Assembly (NCBI RefSeq): GCF_018687715.1
Contig: NC_056758.1
Span: forward strand, 11,899,501-11,963,500
Direction of reading: 5' to 3'
Origin: Carya illinoinensis
Taxonomy: Eukaryota > Streptophyta > Magnoliopsida > Fagales > Juglandaceae
Length of the DNA: 64,000 nucleotides
A program made the translations under genes and the position numbers. A model generated the notes under the pieces. That model saw only the letters and a list, made by a program, of their open reading frames with translations. It was not told the DNA's origin and did no database searches. Below are positions 49,403-64,000 of this stretch, piece by piece. Position 1 is the first letter of the stretch; every line of letters begins with the position of its first letter.

Positions 49403-50030
49403 GACTTTTGACCTATAGAAATATTAGCACGGGTCGTTACATTATAAGTTTTGGTTTATTTAGAAACAATTGGGTTGAAGGGTAATAAGTATTGGATAGA
49501 GATTTCATGCGACTTTTTAGTCTAAATACATTTTAGAATTTAGAGAGAGAAAATGACACAATTTGTTAACCTTCTAACATTAAGTATTGCTCATGGGTAG
49601 TGTGGACCAAAATTAAATACAGTAGCGTTCATATATTGTAACTATATCTTCTAAAATGTATTTGAATAATAAAAAGAGTTATTTGAAATATTGATTCATA
49701 AGACAAATATATGAAATGCGAGAGTTTGACTTTATTGAATAATTGTGGTGCCCTGTATCTTATGAAAGTCTAGGTGATGATTCGTGGTATCAAGGCTGCT
49801 GGCTAATGGTCAACATCCAAGATGCAATTAAATAGGGCATGTAATTTTATAGAGGGAAGTACTCAAGTAAGATGTCCATTTATGGAAACACAATGGAATA
49901 CTAAACTTCACGACAACAAGGAGACTTCTCACCCGTGGTCTTTTATGTGTTCTTTCCTGTGTGTACACTTAGGGTTTCGAGATTGAAAAATGGAAAGTTT
50001 CATAATATGATACTGCCTGGTTTGGCCACC
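49403..50030. other. Intergenic, no gene recognised
   Basis: This is a plain AT-rich stretch between the hAT-like element and the next LINE. Nothing recognisable was seen. Confidence 0.5.
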
Positions 50031-50052
50031 GTGGATAGTAGATGAACAACAG

Positions 50053-53000
50053 ATGATAGCTTTTAGATCATTTCTTGATGATTGTGAACTAATGGACTTA
50101 GGCTATTCAGGGTTTGTCTATACTTGGTGCAATCGAAGAGGGAGTAATCATAGTATCAGTGAGAGGTTAGAAAAATTCTTAACTAATATTGAGTGGAAGG
50201 ACCTGTTTAACTCAGTGCAGGTTGTACATGGGACTGTGGCTCATTCTGATCATATTCCTATTATGTTACATGTTGATGTTGAAGGATATCACAAAAGGGG
50301 TCCAAAACCTTTCAGGTTTGAGGCTATGTGGGTTGAGGCTGATGATTGTGAACAAGTTTTTGCTAAGGCATGGAATAGTGATGTTAGTAGTAGTGCAATG
50401 GAGTCTGTGATGAGGAAAATTTCAAAATGTAGTGAGGAGTTGCAGGTATGGAACAAGAAGAAGTTTTGGATGGTACATAGAAAGCTCAAACTTGCTAGAA
50501 CTAAACTTCAACAACTACAACAAATGGACCCAAGATATATAAGAATACAAGAGCACAATGAAGCTAGAGCCGAGGTACAAAGTTGGTTAGAAAGAGAAGA
50601 GTTCATGTGGAGATAAAGATCTAAAGCTCTGTGGCTCAAAGAAGGTGACCAAAATTCAAAGTTTTTTCACAATAAAGCTTCTCAGAGAAGAAAAAAGAAC
50701 ACTATACATGGAGTAATGGATAGTGAAGGGCGATGGCAGACTGAGGAAGGAAGGAATGCAGCAATCCCAGGTCATTTTAATGATCTCTTTACTTCTTCAA
50801 GAGGAAGAGGAAACATGGAGTTTCTTGATGGGCTAAATAGTAAAATCTTTGCTCAAATGAATGATGAACTCACACAAAGTTTTACTGAGGAAGAGTTGAT
50901 TTATGCTTTACATTAGATGAGCCCAACAAAGGCTCTATTCCTGATGGCATGGCAACAATATTCTATCACAAATATTGGTACTTAGTGGGTAAGTATGTCA
51001 TTGCTACAGTGCTACTTACTTTAAATTCTGGTAATTTCCCTGCTAGCCTTAATCACACTTTTATTTCTCTAGAGCCAAAGAAGAAGCCTGAGTTAGTTGT
51101 TGACTATAGACCCATTAAAATTTCTAATGTGAGCACTAAATTGATCTCAAAAGTGTTAGCTAATAGACTTAAGGTTGTTCTCCCTCATGTGATTTCTAGT
51201 TCACAAAGTGCTTTTGTACCTAAGCGCTTGATTATTGACAATATTTTGATTGCTTATGAAATTGTTCAATTTCTAAGTCAAAAAAGGAAGGGGAAAGCTG
51301 GGTATTTGTCTTTTAAATTAGATATAAATAAAGTTTATGATAGAGTTGAGTAGAGTTTCTTAGAAAATATCATGCTAAAACTATGTTTTCATACCAAATA
51401 GGTGGATTTGATTATGCTGTGTATAAAACATGTTCTTTTTCTACTTTGATTAATGGAGAGCCCTATGATCCAATTATAGCCTCAAAAGGATTGAGGAAGG
51501 GTGACTCTTTGTCACCCTACTTGTTCCTTTTGTGCACAAATGGTTTGATCTCCCTGCTGCATCACTGAGAAGAAGCCAGAATTCTCAAATGCATCAAAGT
51601 CTATAGAGAAGCCCTAAGTATTAATCATATGTTGTTTGCAAATGATAATGTTCTCTTTTGCAGAGCTGATAACGAAGACAATGTGCAATTACAAAAGCTA
51701 CTGGGGATCTTGAGGAAGCCTCGAGCCAACAAGTTAACAAAACCTCTATGGTTTTTAGCAGAAATGTAGATCATGGCCTTCAAGGTGAGCTCATGTCCTT
51801 GTGGGGGGTTGGTGGCTTTCAACAGTATGACAAGTACCTTGGCTTACCTTCTATGATTGGTCGAGCTAAACAAAAAGCCTTCTCTAATTTGAAACATAAG
51901 GTGTGGCAGAAACTTCAAGGGTGGAAGGAGAGGGTGTTTTCTCAAGGGGGTAGGGAGATACTAATAAAGGTTGTAGCTATGTCTTTTCCTGCATACACTA
52001 TGAGCTACTTCAAACTTCCTGGAACTCTATGTAATGAACTGGAAAGTATGACAACTAAATTTTGGTAGGGGCAGAAAGAAAGGGAGAACAAGATATATTG
52101 GGTCAACTAGAAATCTATGTGTGATCCAAAAAAAAAAAAAAAAAAAATTGGTGGAATGGGCTTCAAAGATCTTAAGACTTTTAATAAGTCTTTATTGGCT
52201 AAGCAGGGTTGGAGAATTATGACTGCAGAATCCTTTTTGTTGCATAAGATGTTTAAGGCAAAGTCTTTTCCCAATACAGATTTTTTTTAATGCTAAATTT
52301 GACAATTCCCCTTCATATGTTTGGCGAGGCATATGGGAATCTAGGCTATTATTGAAAGAAGGTCGATGGAGGGTGGGGAATGGAAAAAATATCAAGCTCT
52401 TGAAAGATTCTTGGGAAGAACCCTATGAATCACTCCTTAGTTGAGGAAGCAAATCAAACTAGTATTATTATAGCTGACAGTCTCATTGACTGTAATACAA
52501 ATTGGTGGGATCCTGAAAAAGTTCAAGTTGTTCTCCAACCTAGAGATGCAACAAAAGTCTTAAGGATCCTGATTTCACCTGGTAATCATGAAGATAGACT
52601 AATTTGGGAGAAGGAAAAAGATTGGGAATACAGTGTAAAAGGTGCCTACAAGTTATTATGTGATTTGCAGAAATGTAATCAAGAGGGGGAAAGTTCAAGA
52701 GTAGCTAGTTAGAGATGAATTTGGAAGGAAATCTGGAAGTTAAGAGTCCCTACTAAAGTTAAAGTCTTTGTTTGGAGAGCTTGTAGAAATGGATTACAAA
52801 CTTTGCAAAATCGGAAAAGGTGAAATGTGGTAGAGGATGAGAAGTGTTTTTTTTGTGGAACTGATGAGGAAAGTCTGGTTCATGCCATTTTCTACTGTCC
52901 TTACATTACTGCTTGCTGGAATCAACATTTCCCAAGTCTAGATTCATGAAGTAGAGCTGAAAGTTTCTCTGATCTTGCAAGCTGGATAAGAGATAAAGGT

Positions 53001-53640
53001 GGCGAAACAGATATGGAGAAGTTTCTTCTTATTGCTTGGGGAATGTGGTATAAAACGAATCATAAGCTACAAGAAGGGAAGGATTTACAGCCTGAATAGA
53101 TTATTGTGCGTGACTTATATATACAAAAGGAGTTGAAGGAGGTTAGGAACCAACCGAAATAGCTAAGTCAACTACCCTACTATTGGTCTCCTCCTTAAAT
53201 GGGGGTCCTGAAGCTCAATGTTGATGGTGCCATTTTTGAAGTTTAAAACAATGCAGGGATGGGGGCAGCCCTCACAGATGATAAGGGAGATGTAGTTATG
53301 CCAACTATTAGGAAAGAACATGAGGTAAATGATCCAATTGAGATTGAATTACTTGTAGTATTCATAGGACTACAAATCTATATGCATATATGGATCACTA
53401 ACCTCATTTTAGAAAGTGATTATTTCTTAATGGTGCAAGCAATCCAATCGGGTAAGTGTTCCCTATCTTTGTTGGGAAATCTTTTGAAGGAGACTATTGG
53501 CTTGATGCAGTGTTTTTAGTCTTATTCTATCAATACATAGGGAGGTTGGGGAATGCAGCTCATAGACTTGCTTGACATTCTATGCATGTAAATGATGTTT
53601 TAGTTTGGTGGGATTCAATCCTAGATTTCATATTCCCAGT
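50053..53640 (+). pseudogene. LINE ORF2 relic (endonuclease end, RT, RNase H)
   Basis: In order it shows endonuclease AHSDHIPIML near 50245, FRFEAMW, KEGDQNSKFFHNKASQRR, RT pieces at 50949-51353 (VVDYRPIKISNV, QSAFVPKRLIIDNI, FKLDINKVYDRVE), RKGDSLSPYLFLL, an active-site strand reading FANDNVLFC where FADD is expected, GGREILIKVVAMSFPAYTMS, a zf-RVT trace near 52850 and RNase H from about 53215 (KLNVDGAIFE). Stops at 50614-50616, 50914-50916 and many later ones mark it as dead. Confidence 0.87.
52128..52147 (+). repeat. 20-base A run inside the LINE relic
   Basis: It lies where the family has a few Lys codons before GGMGF, so it is probably a slippage expansion of a short A run and not a separate insertion. 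Confidence 0.8.
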
Positions 53641-53710
53641 TATTTGGACTGAAAAATGTATGTAATCATTCTATTGATGAATAAAAGTGATGTTTTCCTA
53701 TAAAAAAAAA

Positions 53711-55733
53711 TATAAATATATCTATATATAAAAAGTGCCTATGAAATGGAATTTGTTGTTTTAACAGAAGTTTTCAAACGGGAGTTGTGGTTTTTAATGA
53801 AAATTGTTAACGCAGTTAAATTTAATTCACATTGAGATTTTCATTCAATTATGGACGTCTATCCGCATTCTGTGAAAGAAGAAGCTGTCGATTAATTATG
53901 CACGGTACTCACAGAGAGAGAGAGAGAGAGAAATGATGAGAGGGAGAGAGTGTGAGAATGAGAGTGGAAGAGACAGAGGCTTGCCATGTGGGTTGGAAGA
54001 ATATGTCACTAGGGTTGATGAGCTATACCTGATCAACTCGATTCATTCGTTGTTTTGTAACCCGATAAAAGCCAAGAATATGCTATTTTGTTGTATAAAA
54101 ATAGAGCAATGCAAGATGACCATGCTCTGTTTTGTTTTCTTTGGAGCAGTTGCTGATAGAGATGGAGGGATCGAAGCAGAGTTCGATGCAGTCGGAGATC
54201 GAGCACATTCCGTCGGAGTCTGTGAGGATGTAGGCCATTGTGGGGAAAGTGGTGGTGCCGGCTCGAAGCTCGGTGGTGAAGGTGGAGTTGCACTAGGCCA
54301 ACTTGAGCCGCTTGCCCACCCAGCTGTTGGCCAATTACGTGTTCATTCGGGTCAGTGGCTTGCGCTTTGGTGGGGCGGTTTGGACCTCCATCACCTAGGC
54401 TATGGAAGAAAACTCATTGTGGCTTGGATCTATCAAGGGGAGGTATTAGTAGGGTAAAATTAGTTTTTATTTTTTATGCACTATATATAAATAATATATT
54501 TAGCAGTCATATATATATAATATAATATATAAAATAAGAGATTCTAACGAAGGAAATGTTTCATTTGTTAATATGTAAGGGAAATTATCTCAACTGATCA
54601 AGGATTCTAATTAATTTTCTTAATTCTTATTTTGGATTATTGTAGTAGTGTGAACAATGACCAGCTGATTTTAAAGAATATATTGAAAAATTGGTGGTTC
54701 TCATGCAGCTAATGGTTGTAGGGTCACATGTTGACGTTCTTCATGGGTGTCTTCGTCAAGCAACAATGTGTGGCTGTGCAAGGACGAGTTGGGAGGCGGT
54801 TGGTTGGCAGGACGCACATGACTGAGGTGGGAGCTGGAGGTGGAAGAGAGAGGTGTTAGGTTGGCGTATGGCTTGGGCGGCAAAACTCACAAAAAATAGA
54901 GAGGCGTACACGTTAGGTGAGAAGGAAAAATAAAAACTGGGAGTGAGTGACGAGAGGAAGTAACCGTTGGGTGGTTGTGCGATGATGAATAGTTGCACAA
55001 AAAAAAACAAAAAAAAAAGTTTTGCAAGGTCGTGAGACGTGGGTCTTCTTGGTGAGAGAAACCTTTGAAACCATTGATCTCCATCTGATTTCAAGAACAA
55101 CACTCTCCCTCTTCACCTCTATTTTAAAAGTTAATATTTTTTTCCACCACTTGTGGATGCACATCTGGCCTTTACATAGGGCACTACATGAAGAAGGAAA
55201 TCGAAGCAAATATCCAAAAAGTGAAAAAAAATGTTACTGTTTTTCTTCTAAATGATGTAGATCTTGTCAATAGACAAATCAATAGGCAAAAAACGTTACA
55301 TGTTGAGTGCAAGGGAGCTTTCGATCAAGTGGGCAAGCCATCCTCTATATTGGTCCGGGAAACCCTTTCCACATTCAAGGTTTTCAACTTTGCACTACTT
55401 TATTCTAATGATTTCAAAAGCTAAGCTTTCAATAACCCAGATGTTTTAAATCAATGATCATAAGGACATTAACTCCGTGTGTGGGGATTTGGGGGCGTCA
55501 CAATAGAAGTCTCAACAAGTCTGATCACAACAGTAAACATAATCATATTGTTATTGGATTCCATCCAAACTCCTAATGCAAACAAAAGCCAAAGCCTCAG
55601 ATAAAGATACCAAATAACAATAAAACATTCCAAGACGAGACTTCTTTCAAATACACTAGCTATTGCCTGGGTTCCATCAGCTTGCTGCTGTCGACTCACG
55701 ACTTATCTGTGTCGACATGCAACATTGTGAACG
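53711..55733. other. Intergenic stretch, no gene recognised
   Basis: Short GA repeats at about 53912-53931 are followed by a GC-richer block (54150-54440) with an ATG-started frame broken by stops, and low-complexity frames on the minus strand. I could not link any of these to a family. The last 230 bases before 55734 probably hold the 3' UTR of the receptor kinase. Confidence 0.45.
55475..55502 (+). repeat. Short fragment resembling the end of the LARD-family LTR
   Basis: cgtgtgtggggatttggggg followed by cgtcaca closely matches the last about 25 bases of the LTRs at 18356, 26114 and 31563. No more of the LTR is visible on its left, so it is a remnant or a chance-preserved end. Confidence 0.5.
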
Positions 55734-59491
<3,758 letters not shown>

Positions 59492-59550
59492 CTTCGCTGT
59501 TTCTCTCTCTAGTCTTCAAGTTGAAGTTCCAAGCGCCCAAAACTCAATTT

Positions 59551-59563
59551 GTTGAATATAAAA
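59551..59563 (-). promoter_or_regulatory. Possible TATA box of the CRK gene
   Basis: The minus strand reads TTTTATATTCAAC about 60-70 bp before the ATG. The position would leave a short leader ending in agagagagaaacagcgaag. Confidence 0.35.
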
Positions 59564-59715
59564 CAAGAAGTGAAGACTGAAGATTGGAAAGATCATCTAA
59601 CTAATTCAAGACAAGGAAAATTAGCAGCAATTTGCCGTGTGAATACTGGCTGAGCAAGGGATATTGCGAGTTATATTAGTTTATGTTCTTAGAAATATGA
59701 TTATTAATATGACTT

Positions 59716-59721
59716 TTGACC
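59716..59721 (+). promoter_or_regulatory. W-box-like site upstream of the CRK gene
   Basis: TTGACC, the core bound by WRKY factors, lies about 225 bp upstream of the CRK start. WRKY control of CRK genes is well known, but a 6-bp match alone is weak evidence. Confidence 0.3.
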
Positions 59722-59984
59722 AACACCTCATTTTTATGACTTGAGCAGATCGACCATCTTAATAAGAAATCAAATTATATATGATAATGGCCAAATGCCA
59801 AAGATCAGAAGTACATCTTCCATGAGGAATCCTGGGGGTAAACGTACCATTCATGAATGTGGACAATTAGTTGATGTTATGATCATATATGCCTATAGAA
59901 AATATGGACATGTTGATGTGTATATGTTGACTTCACTGGTGTTAAGGTTCATCAGGACCCTACATGATTAATATTAAATATTAA

Positions 59985-60225
59985 ATTACTTTTCTAAATT
60001 CTTATACTAAATATTATAAATAATTCAATTTTTTAAAATTTTAAAATAATTAAGAAATATTATTTTAATAATATTTTATTTAACTTTTAAAAATTGAATA
60101 AAATGATATTAGAATATATTTTTTAATATTATTATTATTATTTTAAAAATAGAAAAAAATTAAATTATTTATTTTATTTTGTATAAACATTTTAAAAAAT
60201 TATAATGATACAGTATAAAATAAGA
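59985..60225. repeat. AT-rich MITE-like repeats, head to head
   Basis: Two copies of the ttgaataaaat / ttattttat family in opposite orientation lie side by side, similar to those at 34155-34445, 61200 and 63030. Confidence 0.5.
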
Positions 60226-60608
60226 AGAGTTATAAAAACAAAATACAAAGTTATTTTTCTTCCGGTCTCTGCCCCCTTCCTGACCTGCGCCGACACCCTC
60301 AACATCTCTCACAACCATCTGTCTCTCCCTATGCCTCAATCTCTCCCGTACCTCTTCTTTCTCTCTCCGTTCCTGGTCAAGTTCCAAAGCATGAAGACCA
60401 CAAAGGAAGCTCCCTAAAGCCATAATAGTTCCAACAAAGTTTTTTTTTTTTTTTGCCTTCATTTCTATTCCCGCTGGGTTGAAGTAATAAAAACACCATG
60501 AATAAATACTCTCATGTCTTGTTTCCTTCCCCGTAGCAAAACGGAGCTTAAGATTCAAAATTTCCCTTGTTACCCATCAGAGCACAAGAATCACAAAAAA
60601 TGAAACCA
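60226..60608. other. No gene recognised
   Basis: A minus-strand frame with a charged ERREKEEVRERLRHRERQ stretch crosses this region but has no start context, splice signal or match I know. A 16-base poly-T run lies at about 60440-60455. Confidence 0.4.
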
Positions 60609-60692
60609 TTAAAATCTAGATTTTTGGAGACCGCCATTGCCATTCAAAGAAACTTCGGGCCTCACTCTTTTGCGGTCAGCACCAAACTCCAT
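60609..60692 (-). pseudogene. First-exon fragment resembling plant CCCH zinc-finger proteins
   Basis: ATG (60692-60690) opens 27 codons beginning MEFGADRKRVRPEVSLNGNG and stops at TAA 60609-60611. The start resembles the N-terminus of plant CCCH/KH zinc-finger proteins as I remember it (M-E-F/I-x-x-R-K-R-x-R-P-E...NGNGG-x-K-K-S). A C/T-rich, leader-like stretch precedes it (60693-60900). No donor site before the stop is clear and no downstream zinc-finger exon is seen, so it appears to be a cut-off gene copy. The identity rests on a short match. Confidence 0.35.
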
Positions 60693-60944
60693 TTTAGTTC
60701 AGCAAATACTAGGATTCCAGAGAACCACATACGAAGGGGACGAGCGCGGAAAACAGAAAGAATCCGCAAGACAGTGCGAGAAGATAACTGAGAGAACACT
60801 CGGAGAAGGGGAAAAATCTAGAGAAATAGAGAGAGCAGAGAGAGATTCAGAGTCACCATGGAGGTTAAAGGAGGCTGACAAAATTGTAAAATGAAAAATA
60901 GCAAAAGTGAAGCAACACGTGGATTTGCTGAGAAAACAGGGTAT

Positions 60945-62031
60945 AAAACCGTCAGAAAAAGTCAAACGAAAAACAATATTACTTTTCCAATGCACGCTTT
61001 TGTATATAGAAATAATAGAATATATACGTTTATTTAAAAATTTTATGTATTTTATTGGTGTGATTGTTTATATATTAAAAAAATTAATTTAATTAATTAT
61101 ATTAGTAGAGTATACTAAAAATATGTAAAACTAATTGTATATAATATTACTTATATATGTTATATAGTGCCTAACAAAACAATGGTCTCTTAAGGTGGAT
61201 TGGAATACCACATTAAGATGAGACGAAAGTTGAATAAAATATTATTAAAATATAATTTTTTAAATTATTATTATTTTAAAATTTAAAAATTTAAAATTAT
61301 TTATTATATTTTATATGAGATTTTGAGAAAATTATAATAATTAAATTAAATAAGTTGAGATCAATTTTAAATCCGAATGAAACTTAAGTAAGATATTTTC
61401 ACCTAAGTATACCCAGCTTGAAATCCGGATTTCAAACCCGGGCTAGGTATACCTAGGTTATCATCTAGGTTAGATCTTGGATGAATACATGTTTTTACAG
61501 CCCAAAAATTAAGATTCAGGCCATACTCGGGTTGCTGCTTTTTTTTTCTTTTTTCATTTTTTTTTTCTATAAAAGCCTATATTATTAAATCTTTCTCAAG
61601 AAAAATATAATGCTGAAAAAAATATTTTCATCTAAAAGTCTATATTCTTTTATAATTTTTTCAAGAAAAAAGGTTGAAAAACATATTTTTTAATATATAA
61701 AACAACTAATTACATTTTTCACTAAACGCTTCTGAAAAAAAGAAATTCAATATTTATCCTGTAAAATGTATACAACACATAATACAATTTATTATATATT
61801 ACATTATTTGGTATTTATACATTACATTACAAAACACATAATTAATACAATATATGAAAATTACATATGAAAAGTGGATTAGAGTTTCAACCAATTCAAA
61901 TTTGTTAAGTTAGGTAACATAACCCCTCCCTCTCCCCCTTCCTTATCGTTAAACTCATTCATCATGAGGAAAGGGAAATAATAGTAGTAGTAATGATAAC
62001 AATGACTTACCCTGTTACCCACTCCCTAACA
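60945..62031. repeat. Partial duplication, copy A
   Basis: This segment shares order and sequence with 62521-64000: ataaaaccgtcag, the MITE-like core, gaaatccggatttcaaaccc, aattcaaatttgttaagtta, catgaggaaagggaaataat and the exon donor. Copy B has extra pieces (for example 63705-63850). The divergence is moderate. Confidence 0.85.
61193..61385. repeat. MITE-like repeat inside copy A
   Basis: It starts ggtggattggaatacc and ends near gatcaattttaaatccga, and has the gaaagttgaataaaatatt core. It belongs to the same family as 40314-40495 and 63025-63215. Confidence 0.6.
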
Positions 62032-62116
62032 ACTGGTCCTCCGGCATTAAGCTGCAAGACGTTCAAAATACCCTTCCCATTCAACAATGGTTTTACATCC
62101 CACACTTTCCCAAGAC
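62011..62116 (-). pseudogene. Exon-like fragment resembling the C-terminus of a tRNA nucleotidyltransferase (CCA-adding enzyme)
   Basis: Between an acceptor (gcag at 62120-62117) and a donor (GTAAGTC from 62010) the minus strand encodes VWDVKPLLNGKGI, NVLQLNAGGPVVREW. This resembles, from memory, the C-terminal helices of plant CCA-adding enzymes (KPLLNGKDIM...GGPLVREWQ). The same exon end occurs at 63983-64000 in copy B, so this is one of two copies. No other exon of that enzyme is recognised in the window. Confidence 0.45.
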
Positions 62117-62372
62117 CTGCACTAAAATAAGTCAATAAATAAAAAGGATTGCCAATAATCTTTCCCAAGACTTGACTCTGGTTTGGTGGAACTCATGCAG
62201 TCAAATTTCAATGATCAAACTTTTGTGCTGGACTGCTAGACGCAAGTTGTTAAAAGACCACTTTGTATCCCCCTATATTAAATACACCGTATAAGATCGT
62301 ATAAGCATCTGTACCCTGTTGTATGAGTTACACTGTATCTAATAAGATCATATTGAGTTTAAAAGTTCTTAC

Positions 62373-62484
62373 CATTTCTTAGAGCGCCAGCCTGTTGTTT
62401 CAGCTGCTTGCTGAAGGAGTTGGCTGCCATGAAAACATTTGCAGGTCTTTCCCAACCTCCTCCAAGTACACCATACCATTTTTT
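62373..62484 (-). pseudogene. Exon-like fragment, family not recognised
   Basis: Between a cagcag acceptor and a donor (ATG|GTAAGAAC) the minus strand encodes KWYGVLGGGWERPANVFMAA then SFSKQLKQQAGALRNG. It lies just upstream of the fragment at 62011-62116 in transcript order and may belong to the same gene or to a joined copy. Confidence 0.4.
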
Positions 62485-63024
62485 CTGCTGAGGCTGAATC
62501 AGAAACTCCAATACTCCAATAAAACCGTCAGACAAAGTCAAACGAAAAACAATATTGCTTTTCCGATTCACGCTTTTGTATGTAGAATAGGAGCCTGCTA
62601 CATACACACAGGATATTCAGCGAAATCCTATACCGATAAGTGCAACTCTGTTTTTTAATTTTTTTCACATTTCTTTTTATCATTTTTTAAAGTGATTTCA
62701 ACATTTTTAAAATTTGAAAAAAATCACATATTCATTTAAAAACCTTTACTTATTCATTAAATAAATGAAAAATTCAGTAAACAATTTCGGCAGAAATTGA
62801 ATGTGGGAATAGTATTTTTTCTATAGAATAATAGAATATATATTTATTTAAAAATTTTACGTGCAGTCATATTTACGTATTTTTTTTGTATTCTACTGAT
62901 GTAATTGATTATATATTAAAAAAATTGATTCAACCAATCATATCAGTAAAGTGCATAAGAAGTACACAAAAGTGATTGTATGTAATATTATTCATATATG
63001 TTATAGAGTGCAGCAAAACATAAG

Positions 63025-63215
63025 GTGGGTTGGAATACTAAATTGAGATAAGACAAAAGTTGAATAAAATATTGTTAAAATATTTTTTAAAAAATTATTA
63101 TTATTTTAGAATTTGAAATTTGTAATTGTTTATTATATTTTATATGAAATTTTGAGAAAATAGTAATGATTAAATTAAATCAGTTGAGATCAATTTTGAA
63201 TCCAAACGAGACTTA
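63025..63215. repeat. MITE-like repeat inside copy B
   Basis: It starts ggtgggttggaatact and ends gatcaattttgaatccaaac, and is homologous to 61193-61385. Confidence 0.6.
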
Positions 63216-63368
63216 GGTCAGATATTTCCCTGTAAGACTGTTCACCCGAGTATACCTGCCTTGAAATCCGGATTTCAAACCCAGGCTGGGTATAACCCAG
63301 ATTAGAACTTGGATGATTACAGGTTTTTACAACCCAAAAATTGAGATTTGGGCCATACTTGGGTTGCC

Positions 63369-63399
<31 letters not shown>

Positions 63400-63982
63400 T
63401 ACTAAATGCCTATATTATTAAATTTTTTTTGAAGAAAAATATAATGCTGAAAAATATATGTTTTTAAATCTAAAAGTCTATATTCTTTTATAATTTTTTC
63501 AAGTGAAAAACATTTTTTTTAATATATAAAAACAACTAATTACATTTTTAACTAATCGTATCTGGAAAAAAAAAATCAATATTTATTATGTAAAATATAT
63601 GCAACACATAATGCAATTCACTACATATTACATTATTTGATATTTATACATTACATTACAAAACACATAATTAATACAATATATGAAAATTACATATCAA
63701 AAGTAGATTACAAAGAGCCAATGGTTACACTGTCTTTAAATGCTTCAAATGGATTTGCTTCATTCAATCAATGCATTCCTCCACAGCTCCAGAGGGATGA
63801 GAAAGTTGCCATGCAAGTTGTTTTTCTTGCTGCCATTTTTAATGAATCAATTAGAGTTTCAACCAATTCAAATTTGTTAAGTTAGGTAACATAACCCCTC
63901 CCTCTCCCCCTTCCTTATCGCAAAACTCATTCATCATGAGGAAAGGGAAATAATAGTAGTAGTAATGATAACAATGACTTAC

Positions 63983-64000
63983 CTTGTTACCCACTCCCTA
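63983..64000 (-). CDS. Exon end of the duplicated gene, cut by the window edge
   Basis: The minus strand reads to ...GTAACAAG and then the donor GTAAGTC (from 63982), as at 62011. Only the last six codons (VREWVT-like) are inside the window. This copy may be the intact gene, which would lie to the right. Confidence 0.4.

Larger units (their letters stand above)
50030..53710 (+). mobile_element. 5'-truncated, decayed LINE
   Basis: It starts inside the endonuclease domain (about 50030; border approximate) and runs through reverse transcriptase and RNase H to a short A run at 53702-53710. ORF1 and the endonuclease N-terminus are absent, which is the normal result of incomplete reverse transcription. 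Several stops and frameshifts occur. It is a different subfamily from the intact LINE: its motifs align but the linker sequences differ strongly. Confidence 0.85.
62521..64000. repeat. Partial duplication, copy B, runs to the window edge
   Basis: It is the counterpart of 60945-62031. It carries a poly-T (about 63370-63394), the MITE-like core at 63025-63215 and the shared block at 63853-64000. Confidence 0.85.

Noticed and set aside
39085..49440. Possible large LTR pair suggested by tgttataacaa near 39090 and gggtcgttaca near 49430
   Set aside because: Only the terminal dinucleotides and a few bases look LTR-like; no repeated LTR body was found.
53933..54457. 174-codon plus-strand frame with a Gly-rich end
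   Set aside because: It starts in a GA repeat, has no recognised domain, and the alternative frame beginning [10 protein letters not shown] is broken by stops.
54756..55209. Minus-strand frames of 65-115 codons rich in Phe and Ser
   Set aside because: Overlapping frames of similar length with low-complexity composition; none is favoured by splice or start context.

Overview
This is nuclear DNA of a flowering plant, most likely a woody eudicot. The evidence is a Mediator subunit 14 gene with plant-type exons, a DUF26 cysteine-rich receptor-like kinase gene with seven exons, plant Copia retrotransposons, plant L1-type LINEs with an RNase H domain, and a high load of LTR elements and MITEs. The LINE, MITE and LTR types recall Fagales (walnut/oak relatives), but that is an impression and not a proof. 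The window holds one gene that looks fully functional (the receptor kinase, 55.7-59.5 kb, minus). It also holds one host gene that has clearly decayed (MED14, 1-14.8 kb, minus) and some small exon-like fragments at the right edge. Almost everything else is transposon.

Layout. 1-14.8 kb: MED14 pseudogene with recognisable exons, at least five in-frame stops, at least two frameshifts, a hAT-like MITE inside an exon (1879-2462) and an old 8.4-kb Copia element (5716-14146) inside its first intron. 16.2-18.4 kb: solo LTR with a perfect 5-bp target duplication. 20.8-34.0 kb: a second Copia element whose 3' LTR was split by a 7.7-kb LTR element with no coding sequence (LARD-like, 26114-33775). 34.9-39.0 kb: a decayed LINE on the minus strand. 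41.8-49.4 kb: an AT-rich hAT-like element that received a complete L1-type LINE (42585-48283) with two intact overlapping reading frames and a perfect 15-bp target duplication. 50.0-53.7 kb: a 5'-truncated, decayed LINE. 55.7-59.5 kb: receptor kinase. 60.6-64 kb: gene fragments and a partial tandem duplication.

Most interesting observation. Both Copia elements carry, on the strand opposite to gag-pol, a homologous reading frame of about 141-145 codons that starts with ATG. It has a TATA-like box about 90-110 bp upstream, a pyrimidine-rich leader and a coiled-coil-like C-terminal half. The two elements differ in LTR, primer-binding site and gag, and the frame lies at different places in them: after pol in the first, between reverse transcriptase and RNase H remnants in the second. 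This looks like a separate antisense gene cassette carried by plant Copia elements. I do not recognise its protein family.

Order of events from nesting: Copia 2 came before the LARD inserted into it; the AT-rich hAT-like element came before the LINE inserted into it; MED14 came before its MITE and Copia insertions. The LARD (LTRs about 2% different by eye) and the intact LINE are the youngest large insertions.
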